Positions 14,953 to 20,998 of a DNA stretch of 21,939 bases are shown here, piece after piece. The notes under the pieces are model-generated. The model saw nothing but the letters and a program-made list of their open reading frames with translations. It did no database searches and was not told the origin of the DNA. The stretch is from a virus: the IMG/VR virus record IMGVR_UViG_3300044646_001251, positions 1 to 21,939 of that record. One strand, 5' to 3'. The number at the start of each line of letters is the position of its first letter. Positions within the stretch are counted from its first letter, which is position 1. Made by a program: the position numbers and the translations under genes.

Positions 14953-15219
14953 TTAAGAGTTGATCACTCCATTGAACGCTACCACCTGACCAGTGTTGAT
15001 CTGAAAGCTCTGGATCGGTCCAGGAAGCGTAATTCCAGCCGGAATAGAAGCCGTAGACCAAGCACCAGTGATGTTGTTACCAGTGATCGAAGTAAAGGTG
15101 GTAGGGGCAATGGTGGTAATCGCCACAAATGGGCCAGTGGTCAGCGTGGTGACGGTCACCAGTTGAAAGCCGCCCTGTCCCATCGAATACCCGATGGCTT
15201 GATTTGCTACGTCGCTCAT
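14953..15219 (-). CDS. Small virion-type beta protein, 88 aa
   Basis: After a short N-terminus (MSDVANQAIGYSMGQGGFQL) the protein is almost all beta, with TTLTTGPFVAITTIAPTTFT, SITGNNITGAW and IPAGITLPGPIQSFQI, ending in VVAFNGVI. The 'GPF-AI--i--tt-tsItGn-itG-----IPAG-tl-g' pattern recurs in short genes downstream of phage capsid genes, where such proteins are thought to be accessory head or decoration proteins. The ATG (15219) overlaps the previous stop by 4 bases. Role inferred. Confidence 0.72.
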   Translation of the reverse strand: MSDVANQAIGYSMGQGGFQLVTVTTLTTGPFVAITTIAPTTFTSITGNNITGAWSTASIPAGITLPGPIQSFQINTGQVVAFNGVINS

Positions 15220-15470
15220 ATATCCCAGATCTTCCTAATTTGATTCTTTGTGAAAGTGCTTTCAAAGCGGGAACCCTGACGGTCTTCCATCCGGCTGAAT
15301 CCCTGCTTCACCTTGTCCTTGAGTTCGGCTTCTCGGGCAAAGCCGGTGACCCCGAAGCGGGCCACCGGTTGCCTGTTCCACCGCTTCCCATCAAGGACAA
15401 CAGAGTCAGTACCCATCGGAGCGATATGCTCGATGGACTGACCATTGTTCTCGAAGGTATAGATCGGCAT
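15216..15470 (-). CDS. Cysteine-free FmdB-like phage protein, 84 aa
   Basis: The start MPIYTFENNGQSIEHIAPMG at ATG 15470 is preferred over an upstream in-frame ATG (15503) because GGAG lies 8 bases before it and it follows the preceding stop by 1 base. Proteins beginning MP-YxFxN/C belong to the FmdB-like family, which normally carries two CxxC pairs forming a zinc ribbon. Here there is no cysteine at all, so only the N-terminal beta hairpin is left; the rest is charged and helical (REAELKDKVKQGFSRMED, FTKNQIRKIWDI). Phage versions with degraded Cys are known next to capsid genes, and the role is unclear. The downstream gene overlaps by 4 bases. Confidence 0.72.
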   Translation of the reverse strand: MPIYTFENNGQSIEHIAPMGTDSVVLDGKRWNRQPVARFGVTGFAREAELKDKVKQGFSRMEDRQGSRFESTFTKNQIRKIWDI

Positions 15471-15471
15471 G

Positions 15472-15867
15472 TTAGGACTCCATCTCGCTGTCGTACTCCT
15501 CAACCATCTTACGCATACCCTTTTCGTCCATAGACTCCTTGGAAGCCATGGCCTTCTCGCTCTTGTTTTCGTACTCAGCGGGCATACCGTTCACGCTCCG
15601 AATCTCGACATAAGCTTCGCCGTTATCGAGCTTCTTGAGAACACCGCGAACATCGTCGAGAACCACTTCATCACCCACTTCAGGCATGGCCTGTTGGCCA
15701 TCTTCCATGTCAGTGGAAAGAGCCTCGACCGGAATAGAAATCATGGGCGCATTGTTGTCAGCCTCTTCACATCCGCAAGCGGAATGAGAAGGGGCACCAC
15801 CGATTGCTCGATGATGCCCCTTTGGGCTGACGGCAATCACCATGATGGTGGCCGTCTTGGGTCGCAT
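15472..15867 (-). CDS. Small acidic protein after the capsid gene, 131 aa (start uncertain)
   Basis: The full frame opens at ATG 15867, 1 base after the capsid stop. However, the first ~40 residues (including GHHRAIGGAPSHSACGC) are encoded by two consecutive hairpins and have no SD. An internal ATG at 15744 gives MISIPVEALSTDMEDGQQAM, 90 aa, beginning with a more ordered domain. That domain, PEVGDEVVLDDVRGVLKKLD and NGEAYVEIRSVNGMPAEYEN, reads like a small beta barrel similar to short phage proteins that follow capsid genes. A Lys/Glu/Met-rich helix ends the protein (EKAMASKESMDEKGMRKM). I keep the long frame but consider the short start quite possible. Function unknown, probably head-associated. 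Confidence 0.62.
   Translation of the reverse strand: MRPKTATIMVIAVSPKGHHRAIGGAPSHSACGCEEADNNAPMISIPVEALSTDMEDGQQAMPEVGDEVVLDDVRGVLKKLDNGEAYVEIRSVNGMPAEYENKSEKAMASKESMDEKGMRKMVEEYDSEMES
15789..15822 (-). terminator. 14-bp stem-loop after the capsid gene (possible attenuating terminator)
   Basis: On the minus-strand transcript AAGGGGCAUCAUCG pairs with CGGUGGUGCCCCUU over 14 bp (two G-U pairs) around a 6-base loop. The two wobble positions pair only in the minus-strand RNA, which agrees with the direction of transcription. The 3' side continues CUCAUU rather than a full U-run, so it would be a weak terminator or an mRNA-processing or stabilising structure. It lies 47 bases after the capsid stop. 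Confidence 0.55.
15829..15856 (-). other. Second hairpin just upstream of the post-capsid stem-loop
   Basis: GACGGC (15851-15856 read on the minus strand) pairs with GCCGTC (15829-15834), with an inner CACC/GGTG stem (15847-15850 with 15838-15841) and a 3-base bulge. It sits within 15 bases of the capsid stop and is followed 6 bases later by the 14-bp stem-loop, giving a double structure at the end of the most highly expressed gene. Confidence 0.5.
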
Positions 15868-15868
15868 A

Positions 15869-17020
15869 TTACAGCGTGGAAGAGGTCTTAGTACGATGGA
15901 CCAAGTACCAGGTCGGGTTACCAGTAGAACCCGTGTTACCAGCAGCCAGACGGAGCGTAGCGAAGTACAGCTTCACACCAACGGTGATGAGCTGGTTCAA
16001 CGGATCGCTCTTGTCGGGGGTGTCAGTGATAACGATCTTCGGAGACAACGGATCATCACCGGTCAGAGCAGGGATACCGAACGACTCGTTACCAAAGAAG
16101 AACGAGGCGATGATGTCCTTGCTGACAGCGAGACCGCCACCAGCGGAGGTAGCCTGATAAACGAACTCATCGGCAGCGGTGCCGGAACCGGTGCTGACAA
16201 ACGAGTTGGTCTGGGTGACCACGCGGCAACCGTAGATGGAACCAACCTCGCCCTTGTAGAACGGCGTACCCTTGTTGCCGTAGTTGGAGGCATTCAACCA
16301 ATCGGCATCGCGCATCAGGTCGCGAGCAACGCGAGGATCGGTCGCGAGGACGTAGCCACCGTTGATCATCGGAGCGCGGTTACGCTTCAGGCGGGTCATG
16401 GAGTCGAGGACAGCCGAGGCGGTCATCGTGGTGTTGGCAGCAGTCGTGTCGCTGTTCAACGCAGAGAAGCTCTGGGTGGTCAGCGTAGCAGGGTTACCGT
16501 AAACCTTAACACCACCGGAGCTGGCCACAGTGTTCACGGCGTCCGAGTTATCAAACGTACCACCACCCTCGGCGGCGGAACCGATAGACGAGCCGCTGGC
16601 GGTGAGATTGGAGCCAACCAGGGTGTTACGAATCACGGAGTCAACCCAGAGGGCCATGTCCAAACCAGAGGTCTTGGTGGCCTGCTGGAGCGAGTTGAAC
16701 AGGTCCGTGGCGCGGAGGATGTCGGTCAAACCGATCACCTGACCGTACTGGGCGAGCGACTTGCTGAGGCTGTTCAGGGCCAGAGCGCGGTAGTTCGCGG
16801 AGCTGATGGCCGTACCCTCGGAGCTGATGGTCTGGACACCCGAGACGCTCGGCGAACCGAAGCGGAACATCGTGATGGCCTTGTTACCATTGTTCCGGGG
16901 GATCGGAGCCTTCATGGCGAACTGATCCAGGATGGTCTCCTGCTGAACGATGGAGAGCAGCTCCTTGCTGAAGTAGTTCTGGAACTGGCTCGTGAGCGTA
17001 GTTGAAGTAGTTACTGGCAT
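15869..17020 (-). CDS. Major capsid protein, N4-gp56 family, 383 aa
   Basis: The N-terminal region has the family's signature layout: FQNYFSKELLSIVQQETILD, FAMKAPIPRNNGNKAITMFR then FG, followed by SSEGTAISSANYRALALNSL, SLAQYGQVIGLTDILRAT and MALWVDSVIRNTLVGSN. A middle segment LKRNRAPMINGGYVLATDPR then V--DLM-D--W, and a C-terminal part with VGSIYGCRVVTQTNSF and KDIIASFFFGNESFGIPALT, follow the HK97-like organisation of N4-gp56 major capsid proteins. The length (383) is normal for the family. It follows a scaffold-like gene and precedes small head genes. The start at ATG 17020 has an A-rich leader without SD. This protein forms the icosahedral shell and is among the surest calls in the window. 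Confidence 0.93.
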   Translation of the reverse strand: MPVTTSTTLTSQFQNYFSKELLSIVQQETILDQFAMKAPIPRNNGNKAITMFRFGSPSVSGVQTISSEGTAISSANYRALALNSLSKSLAQYGQVIGLTDILRATDLFNSLQQATKTSGLDMALWVDSVIRNTLVGSNLTASGSSIGSAAEGGGTFDNSDAVNTVASSGGVKVYGNPATLTTQSFSALNSDTTAANTTMTASAVLDSMTRLKRNRAPMINGGYVLATDPRVARDLMRDADWLNASNYGNKGTPFYKGEVGSIYGCRVVTQTNSFVSTGSGTAADEFVYQATSAGGGLAVSKDIIASFFFGNESFGIPALTGDDPLSPKIVITDTPDKSDPLNQLITVGVKLYFATLRLAAGNTGSTGNPTWYLVHRTKTSSTL

Positions 17021-17041
17021 ATTTTAGTTGTGGTTGTGCTA

Positions 17042-17986
17042 TTAGCCTTCGTCCCGGTCGAACTCTCTCGTCGCTCGCATGAGCGCGTCCCTTTGCTCCT
17101 TCAGGGATAGCTTGGAGAAATCCTTCTCTTCAGCCTTGAGTTGTCCTGCCGGTACGCTTTTACCAATAGCGGTCTTCTGCTGGAGCTTACTGAGTTGTTC
17201 TTTCAGAGACTTGTTCTCGGCTTCCATCGACTGAGACCGTTCGGCTGCATTCTGGAGCTTCACAATTTCGACAGCGTGGACAAGTCCATCAGGAGTCGCA
17301 GTGAGCAGCGGGAAATTATTCAGAAGCTGAACAGTACGCTTGTACTCAGAGCTGTTCTGATCTTTCAGCCAAGCCTCCTTCTCGGACAGCTTGCCGTAGT
17401 TTTCAGCCCATGACTTCTGGAACTGCTCCTGTTGAACCTTCTGCTGTCTTTCACCAGCCGCTTTGCGGACATTATCAGCCTTGGCTCGCGCTGCCTTGGC
17501 CAACTGAGAATCGCCATCAGCCTCAAACTCCTTGGCCGCAGCCTCGTAGTCATCAGCCGTATAGCCCTTCTCGTCCCGATGAGAATTGGTTTCGGTGGCC
17601 TTGGATTGCTCCCGGCTCCTGCTCCATTCCTCACGCTCACGCCTCACCGCTTCGCGCTCAGCCTTGAGAGCCTCCTTCTCAGCGTTGATTTGCTCCCAGG
17701 ACTTCGCCTTTCGGTTCTGTTCCTGAGCGAATTTGCTCTTCTCCTTATCAACCTTCGGCTCGGTCTTTGTCGCCTTCGGTTCCGTCTCTGACTTCGTGCT
17801 TACTTCCTTCTCGCCACCATCGAACTCTTTGCTGGCGGTCACCTCATTAGAGGATTCCTGCTCAACCGGAGCTGACTCGTTTGATGTTGGAGTCTGCTCC
17901 CTTGGCTGGCTGTCGATATCGACACCGGCATCGTGATCTCTGGCCAACGCGAGTAGGCCATCTGCACTCATTGATTCGTCTGACAT
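17042..17986 (-). CDS. Scaffolding-like protein, highly charged and coiled coil, 314 aa
   Basis: The protein is dominated by Glu, Lys, Gln, Arg and Ser. An acidic, low-complexity N-terminus (GVDIDSQPREQTPTSNESAP) leads to long helical segments: EQINAEKEALKAEREAVRRE, AAAKEFEADGDSQLAKAARA and LKEQLSKLQQKTAIGKS. The C-terminus (SLKEQRDALMRATREFDRDE) is mixed-charge, typical for a capsid-binding end. This, with its position directly before the major capsid gene and its length (usual scaffolds 200-350 aa), identifies a scaffold that guides procapsid assembly and is then expelled. The start at ATG 17986 has an AT-rich leader similar to that of the capsid gene. No protease fusion is visible. Confidence 0.87.
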   Translation of the reverse strand: MSDESMSADGLLALARDHDAGVDIDSQPREQTPTSNESAPVEQESSNEVTASKEFDGGEKEVSTKSETEPKATKTEPKVDKEKSKFAQEQNRKAKSWEQINAEKEALKAEREAVRREREEWSRSREQSKATETNSHRDEKGYTADDYEAAAKEFEADGDSQLAKAARAKADNVRKAAGERQQKVQQEQFQKSWAENYGKLSEKEAWLKDQNSSEYKRTVQLLNNFPLLTATPDGLVHAVEIVKLQNAAERSQSMEAENKSLKEQLSKLQQKTAIGKSVPAGQLKAEEKDFSKLSLKEQRDALMRATREFDRDEG

Positions 17987-18003
17987 ATTGTGCTTTTACT
18001 CGT

Positions 18004-18027
18004 TTGCTGGTCCGCACAGACCGGCAA
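18004..18027 (-). other. Hairpin in the leader before the scaffold gene
   Basis: TTGCCGGTC and GACCAGCAA (minus strand) pair over 9 positions with one C-A mismatch around a 6-base loop. It lies in the 55-base gap between the 107-aa gene and the scaffold start, one of the longest spacers in the window. It might act as a processing or attenuation site; there is no U-run. The one imperfect position pairs (as U-G) only in plus-strand RNA, which weakens a role in the transcript. Confidence 0.35.
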
Positions 18028-18041
18028 CCGCAACTTTGATC

Positions 18042-18365
18042 CTATGTGTTCGTGGCAGAATCCGGATCATCATCCTGCCCCGTAATTGATTCCTGATCGG
18101 CCATCACTTCGATGACCTTCACAAGACTGGCCTGACCCATTGCAAAGCCTGACGAATATTGCAAATGGTTTCTATCAGTTATCGCAGAAGCATTCTGCAT
18201 AAGCACAGTGTTTAACAGTGCGTCCCTGAATCGTTTGCCAGTATCGCTATTGAAGAAATTATTGAGCGTGATCGCGTCCTCTTTGCGCCAAGGAAGCGGA
18301 TCGACCCATCGTTGATGCCGCGCAAATGTCCACGCGGTACGGACTCGTGCGAAGAAGCTGATCAT
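18042..18365 (-). CDS. Small conserved phage protein, 107 aa
   Basis: I recognise the type but not a function. Predicted all-helical: an N-terminal basic, aromatic stretch (MISFFARVRTAWTFARHQRW), then LNNFFNSDTGKRFRDALLNT and YSSGFAMGQASLVKVIEVMA, with an acidic unstructured tail (SITGQDDDPDSATNT). The 'L--Ff-s--G-r-r--L----l---' pattern is found in small genes between portal and scaffold of phages. ATG 18365 directly follows the TAA of the 52-aa gene. It may be a head-assembly accessory or connector protein; no experiment-like evidence can be read from the sequence. Confidence 0.75.
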   Translation of the reverse strand: MISFFARVRTAWTFARHQRWVDPLPWRKEDAITLNNFFNSDTGKRFRDALLNTVLMQNASAITDRNHLQYSSGFAMGQASLVKVIEVMADQESITGQDDDPDSATNT

Positions 18366-18524
18366 TTACTTGCTGGCTTTCTTTCGACCGGCAGCTTGGC
18401 GGCGCATGAACTCTGCGGCCCCCAGCTTCTTGCGACCGATATAGGCAGCAAGTGCGCGAGGATCATCGGCCCCCTCCTTACGGAGTTCGTTGGCCAGTTT
18501 ACTGAACTTTGATTTCTTCTTCAT
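18366..18524 (-). CDS. 52-aa basic protein (AAYIGRKKLG motif)
   Basis: ATG 18524 to TAA 18366, ending immediately before the next ATG. The product starts MKKKSKFSKLANELRKEGAD, contains DPRALAAYIGRKKLGAAEF then MRRQAAGRKKASK, and is strongly basic. The 'dP-aLAA-IGRkK-G---f--maa-GRk' pattern is a familiar short phage protein in head and packaging regions. Such a short basic helical protein could bind DNA or acidic head proteins. It fills the gap of about 170 bases between its neighbours exactly. No SD is apparent. Confidence 0.72.
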   Translation of the reverse strand: MKKKSKFSKLANELRKEGADDPRALAAYIGRKKLGAAEFMRRQAAGRKKASK

Positions 18525-18536
18525 GTTTGTAATTGG

Positions 18537-18782
18537 TTACCACGCCTTGCATGACCAAGTTCTTGGCTTGGTTGGATCTTTCGCCGTGTCGCAATTATGC
18601 CTCGCTCGGAAGCTCTTGCGCCGTTCCGGGTCTGATTTCTTGATGCTCATGTCGGGATCACCGAATCGCACCTTGATGACCGTTCCCTTCGGGTTCTTCA
18701 CATAAACCGCACTCTTCTTCTTCTCACCCGGAGTGTAGAAGGGCTTGTTCAGAGTGACTTTCTTGCCTTGGTATTCAGCCAT
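18537..18782 (-). CDS. Small conserved phage protein (KSFRARHNCD), 81 aa
   Basis: The sequence MAEYQGKKVTLNKPFYTPGE, KKKSAVYVKNPKGTVIKVRF, GDPDMSIKKSDPERRKSFRA then RHNCDTAKDPTKPRTWSCKA and W fits a distinctive short module found alone or fused to phage head proteins. Its hallmarks are GKKVxLNKP, VKVRFGDP and KSFRARHNCD with a WSCK end; two cysteines could bind metal together with His. The SD (GGGAGG upstream in the minus strand, around 18794-18799) supports ATG 18782. It follows the Cys-rich protein gene by 1 base. Function is not established; a head or prohead-associated role is inferred from where such modules occur. Confidence 0.78.
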   Translation of the reverse strand: MAEYQGKKVTLNKPFYTPGEKKKSAVYVKNPKGTVIKVRFGDPDMSIKKSDPERRKSFRARHNCDTAKDPTKPRTWSCKAW

Positions 18783-18783
18783 A

Positions 18784-19101
18784 TCAAGCCTGTCCTCCCG
18801 AGAACAATGGCGAAGCCTGAATATCCTTCAAGCTTTCCGGTTTCTTGGGCTTCTGAATCCGAATCTTCGGAGCAACACCCTCTTCGAGTGCCTCCATGAT
18901 GATCGGTCGCGGTTCATCCAGCGATTTCGGTGCGGTTTGCACCACCACGGTGGTCACGATTGGGTTGTTCATGGCTTTGAATTCACCGCACCAGTCTTCA
19001 TCCTTCATAGTAGGCCAGCAACTGGGTCTACTGCTGGGCGGATACCTGCGGCAGGTCTTATCCGCACTGAAAAACTGGCAGTCTTTGCAAAAATTCATCA
19101 C
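18784..19101 (-). CDS. Cys-rich small phage protein (probable zinc-binding), 105 aa
   Basis: Residues ~4-40 contain NFCKDCQFFSADKTCRRYPP, a spacer, then CWPTMKDEDWCGEFKA. This 'CxxC-x(8)-C--(h/y)PP---WP----dWCGe-' order is a common phage mini-domain and would bind zinc through four cysteines. The rest is a flexible tail (VVVQTAPKSLDEPRPIIMEA) with no clear domain. The start can be GTG 19101 or the adjacent ATG 19098; the ATG overlaps the portal stop as TGATG and is the more likely codon. It is translated together with the portal gene. Function unknown; the family's constant position near portal and terminase suggests a packaging-linked or DNA-related role. Confidence 0.78.
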   Translation of the reverse strand: MMNFCKDCQFFSADKTCRRYPPSSRPSCWPTMKDEDWCGEFKAMNNPIVTTVVVQTAPKSLDEPRPIIMEALEEGVAPKIRIQKPKKPESLKDIQASPLFSGGQA

Positions 19102-20981
19102 ATCTGAGGCTGCTGAGCCATCGCCTGAGCTTGTTGCTGCTGCTGACTAGGAAGGAGGCCGCTGCTCGTAAGGAATGTTTGGATCTCCTTCCGCAATTTC
19201 CGCGCTTCATTGGTCGCCACCTGCTCGTAAGCCTGCAAGAGGCTGTCCAAACGCATCATAAACGCGTTCTGTGACGCCGGACTGAACTGCTGACCCTGCT
19301 GGATCGCCCCATTCAGGTACTGCATCAGCACCCCAATGCGCCCAGCGTAGTTCTGCCCCGGCTTCGCGGGCACCGGAATACCCACCAACAGCGTCGGGAT
19401 CGTCTTGGTCTCGTCCTCCAGCTCGTCCTGGACCTTCTGCCCCGGATCCCGCATCAATTTCTTGATCAAACTCGGGTCATCCAGCTCCATGATGCTCTTG
19501 TCCAACGCCACCTGATCCACCCAGGGCGAGTTCATAAACAACTGCTTACGGCTGATGGCCTGCTGCACCATCATCTGACGGCTCACCATGTCCATTCCAC
19601 CCTTCGGTTCCAGCTCGTACTGATCATGGAGGGCCACAGGGTCCGCATCTAGTGAGTCCTCCGCAAAGCGGTAGCGCAAGCTCTTGGAATCATACTGCAC
19701 ATACAAGCCCCACGCCTGCCGGTACAGCTTGCCCAGAGCCATGCGGAATAGCCGCGCCCGCAAATCCCCGCTCTGCATCGACTGAGCGTTGATGCTCTGG
19801 ATCTCGGTCGCCGTCCTGCGATCACCACCACTGCTCATCGCGCTGCTCATCGCGTAGTCCGGGCTACCGATCCGGTTCTCCGCAATGGCCCGCGTCTGAT
19901 TCAACTCCTGATCAAAGCTCACCGGAGGCTGCGGCATCTGCACCGGAGCCACGCCATACGGCAAAATCTGCCCCGGCTGGAACCGCAGATTGATGCTATT
20001 CGGCAGCTCCCGCTCCGCACGGAACAGCGGGCGGTTGTACAGCGTCATCGCGTCATGCTTATGATTCCACATCGCGGTCATGCTCAGTTCGAACGCCGCC
20101 AGAATCTCGCACACGCCTCTTGGACTGAACCAGCCCTTGTCCTTGATCTCGTACGGGAAGTCCACGAACGGCAACTGGTTATGCTCATACGGCAACTCCA
20201 TCGGGTCCCGCAGATCAAGATCCACCGCCGCAGGGCTGTAGGTATAAACCTCCCACACCCCGTCATCCCGCTTCCTATAAACCTCCCAAACAATCACGCC
20301 ATCCGTGTTCGTGGTGTAAGTAATACCCTCGCGCAACTGCTTCGCATCATCCTCGGTTGCCGCCCCCGGAATGTTATCATCCTGCTGCGGGTTCCCACGG
20401 ATCTTCTCAATCGTCTTCGCATCACTCTTCCATCCAAGCTGAGCCGCCACCCGCTTGTAAGCCGGAACACTCATCGGCATCACATGCACCGCCCAGTCCG
20501 CATCCTGCAAATCCACCGTGTACGCCGGGACCACGAAATACATCGGATCAATCGCCTCGAATCCCACCCGCTTATCACCCGGATTCCAGAAGCACTTCAT
20601 CACCCCACGCCCGCTCATCAGCGTGTAATCCACCCAGCTCAATACCTCATCAATGAAGTTGGTCTTCTCCCGAATCTTATAATTGAACCAATCCTCGGCC
20701 ACCTTCGTATACGCATTCAACTGCTGGCGCATCGGCACAAAGCTGGCCACAACATCCATACCCAGAGCTTGCTGGAGGAACAATGGCTTGAGCTTCTCAA
20801 TCGCCGTATCAATGAGCGGCCAATGCAAATCCGCCGCCTTCGGCCAGGGCTTATTCACACGGCGCAACCCATTGTGGCGTAACTCATACCACCTCGTCTG
20901 CCTCAGCTCCCACGGACTGCGTTGGCTCACAGCCTCGACAATCTGACCCTGCAACGCGTTCCGCTGTTTGTCGTTCATCAT
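19098..20981 (-). CDS. Portal protein, 627 aa
   Basis: The N-terminal part, QTRWYELRHNGLRRVNKPWP then KAADLHWPLIDTAIEKLKPL, is characteristic of large podovirus/myovirus portals, in which a 'NKP--gAsd-h-Pl-dt-ieklkp' segment precedes the wing. A central body follows, with GRGVMKCFWNPGDKRVGFEA, EAIDPMYFVVPAYT and DGVIVWEVYRKRDDGVWEV, then the stem/clip-type FDQELNQTRAIAENRIGSPD and SGGDRRTATEIQSINAQSMQ (the R-TATEi----- pattern). The C-terminal helices are Gln-rich (LPSQQQQQAQAMAQQPQM), probably barrel and tail. Length fits 550-720 for this type. Start ATG 20981 or 20978 has AAAGGGG upstream. The dodecameric ring at the vertex forms the DNA channel and docks the terminase encoded just before. 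Confidence 0.9.
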   Translation of the reverse strand: MMNDKQRNALQGQIVEAVSQRSPWELRQTRWYELRHNGLRRVNKPWPKAADLHWPLIDTAIEKLKPLFLQQALGMDVVASFVPMRQQLNAYTKVAEDWFNYKIREKTNFIDEVLSWVDYTLMSGRGVMKCFWNPGDKRVGFEAIDPMYFVVPAYTVDLQDADWAVHVMPMSVPAYKRVAAQLGWKSDAKTIEKIRGNPQQDDNIPGAATEDDAKQLREGITYTTNTDGVIVWEVYRKRDDGVWEVYTYSPAAVDLDLRDPMELPYEHNQLPFVDFPYEIKDKGWFSPRGVCEILAAFELSMTAMWNHKHDAMTLYNRPLFRAERELPNSINLRFQPGQILPYGVAPVQMPQPPVSFDQELNQTRAIAENRIGSPDYAMSSAMSSGGDRRTATEIQSINAQSMQSGDLRARLFRMALGKLYRQAWGLYVQYDSKSLRYRFAEDSLDADPVALHDQYELEPKGGMDMVSRQMMVQQAISRKQLFMNSPWVDQVALDKSIMELDDPSLIKKLMRDPGQKVQDELEDETKTIPTLLVGIPVPAKPGQNYAGRIGVLMQYLNGAIQQGQQFSPASQNAFMMRLDSLLQAYEQVATNEARKLRKEIQTFLTSSGLLPSQQQQQAQAMAQQPQM

Positions 20982-20998
20982 AAAATGCTGCCCCTTTG

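Noticed and set aside
15842-17005. A 387-codon open frame on the plus strand opposite the major capsid gene
   Set aside because: It mirrors the capsid codons; composition is rich in Arg/Gly/Val/His with no domain, and the minus-strand frame is a clear N4-gp56 capsid protein.
20055-20882. 275-codon plus-strand frame opposite the portal gene
   Set aside because: The product is a low-complexity Arg/His/Ile/Leu-rich chain with no recognisable motif; the portal on the other strand explains the openness.
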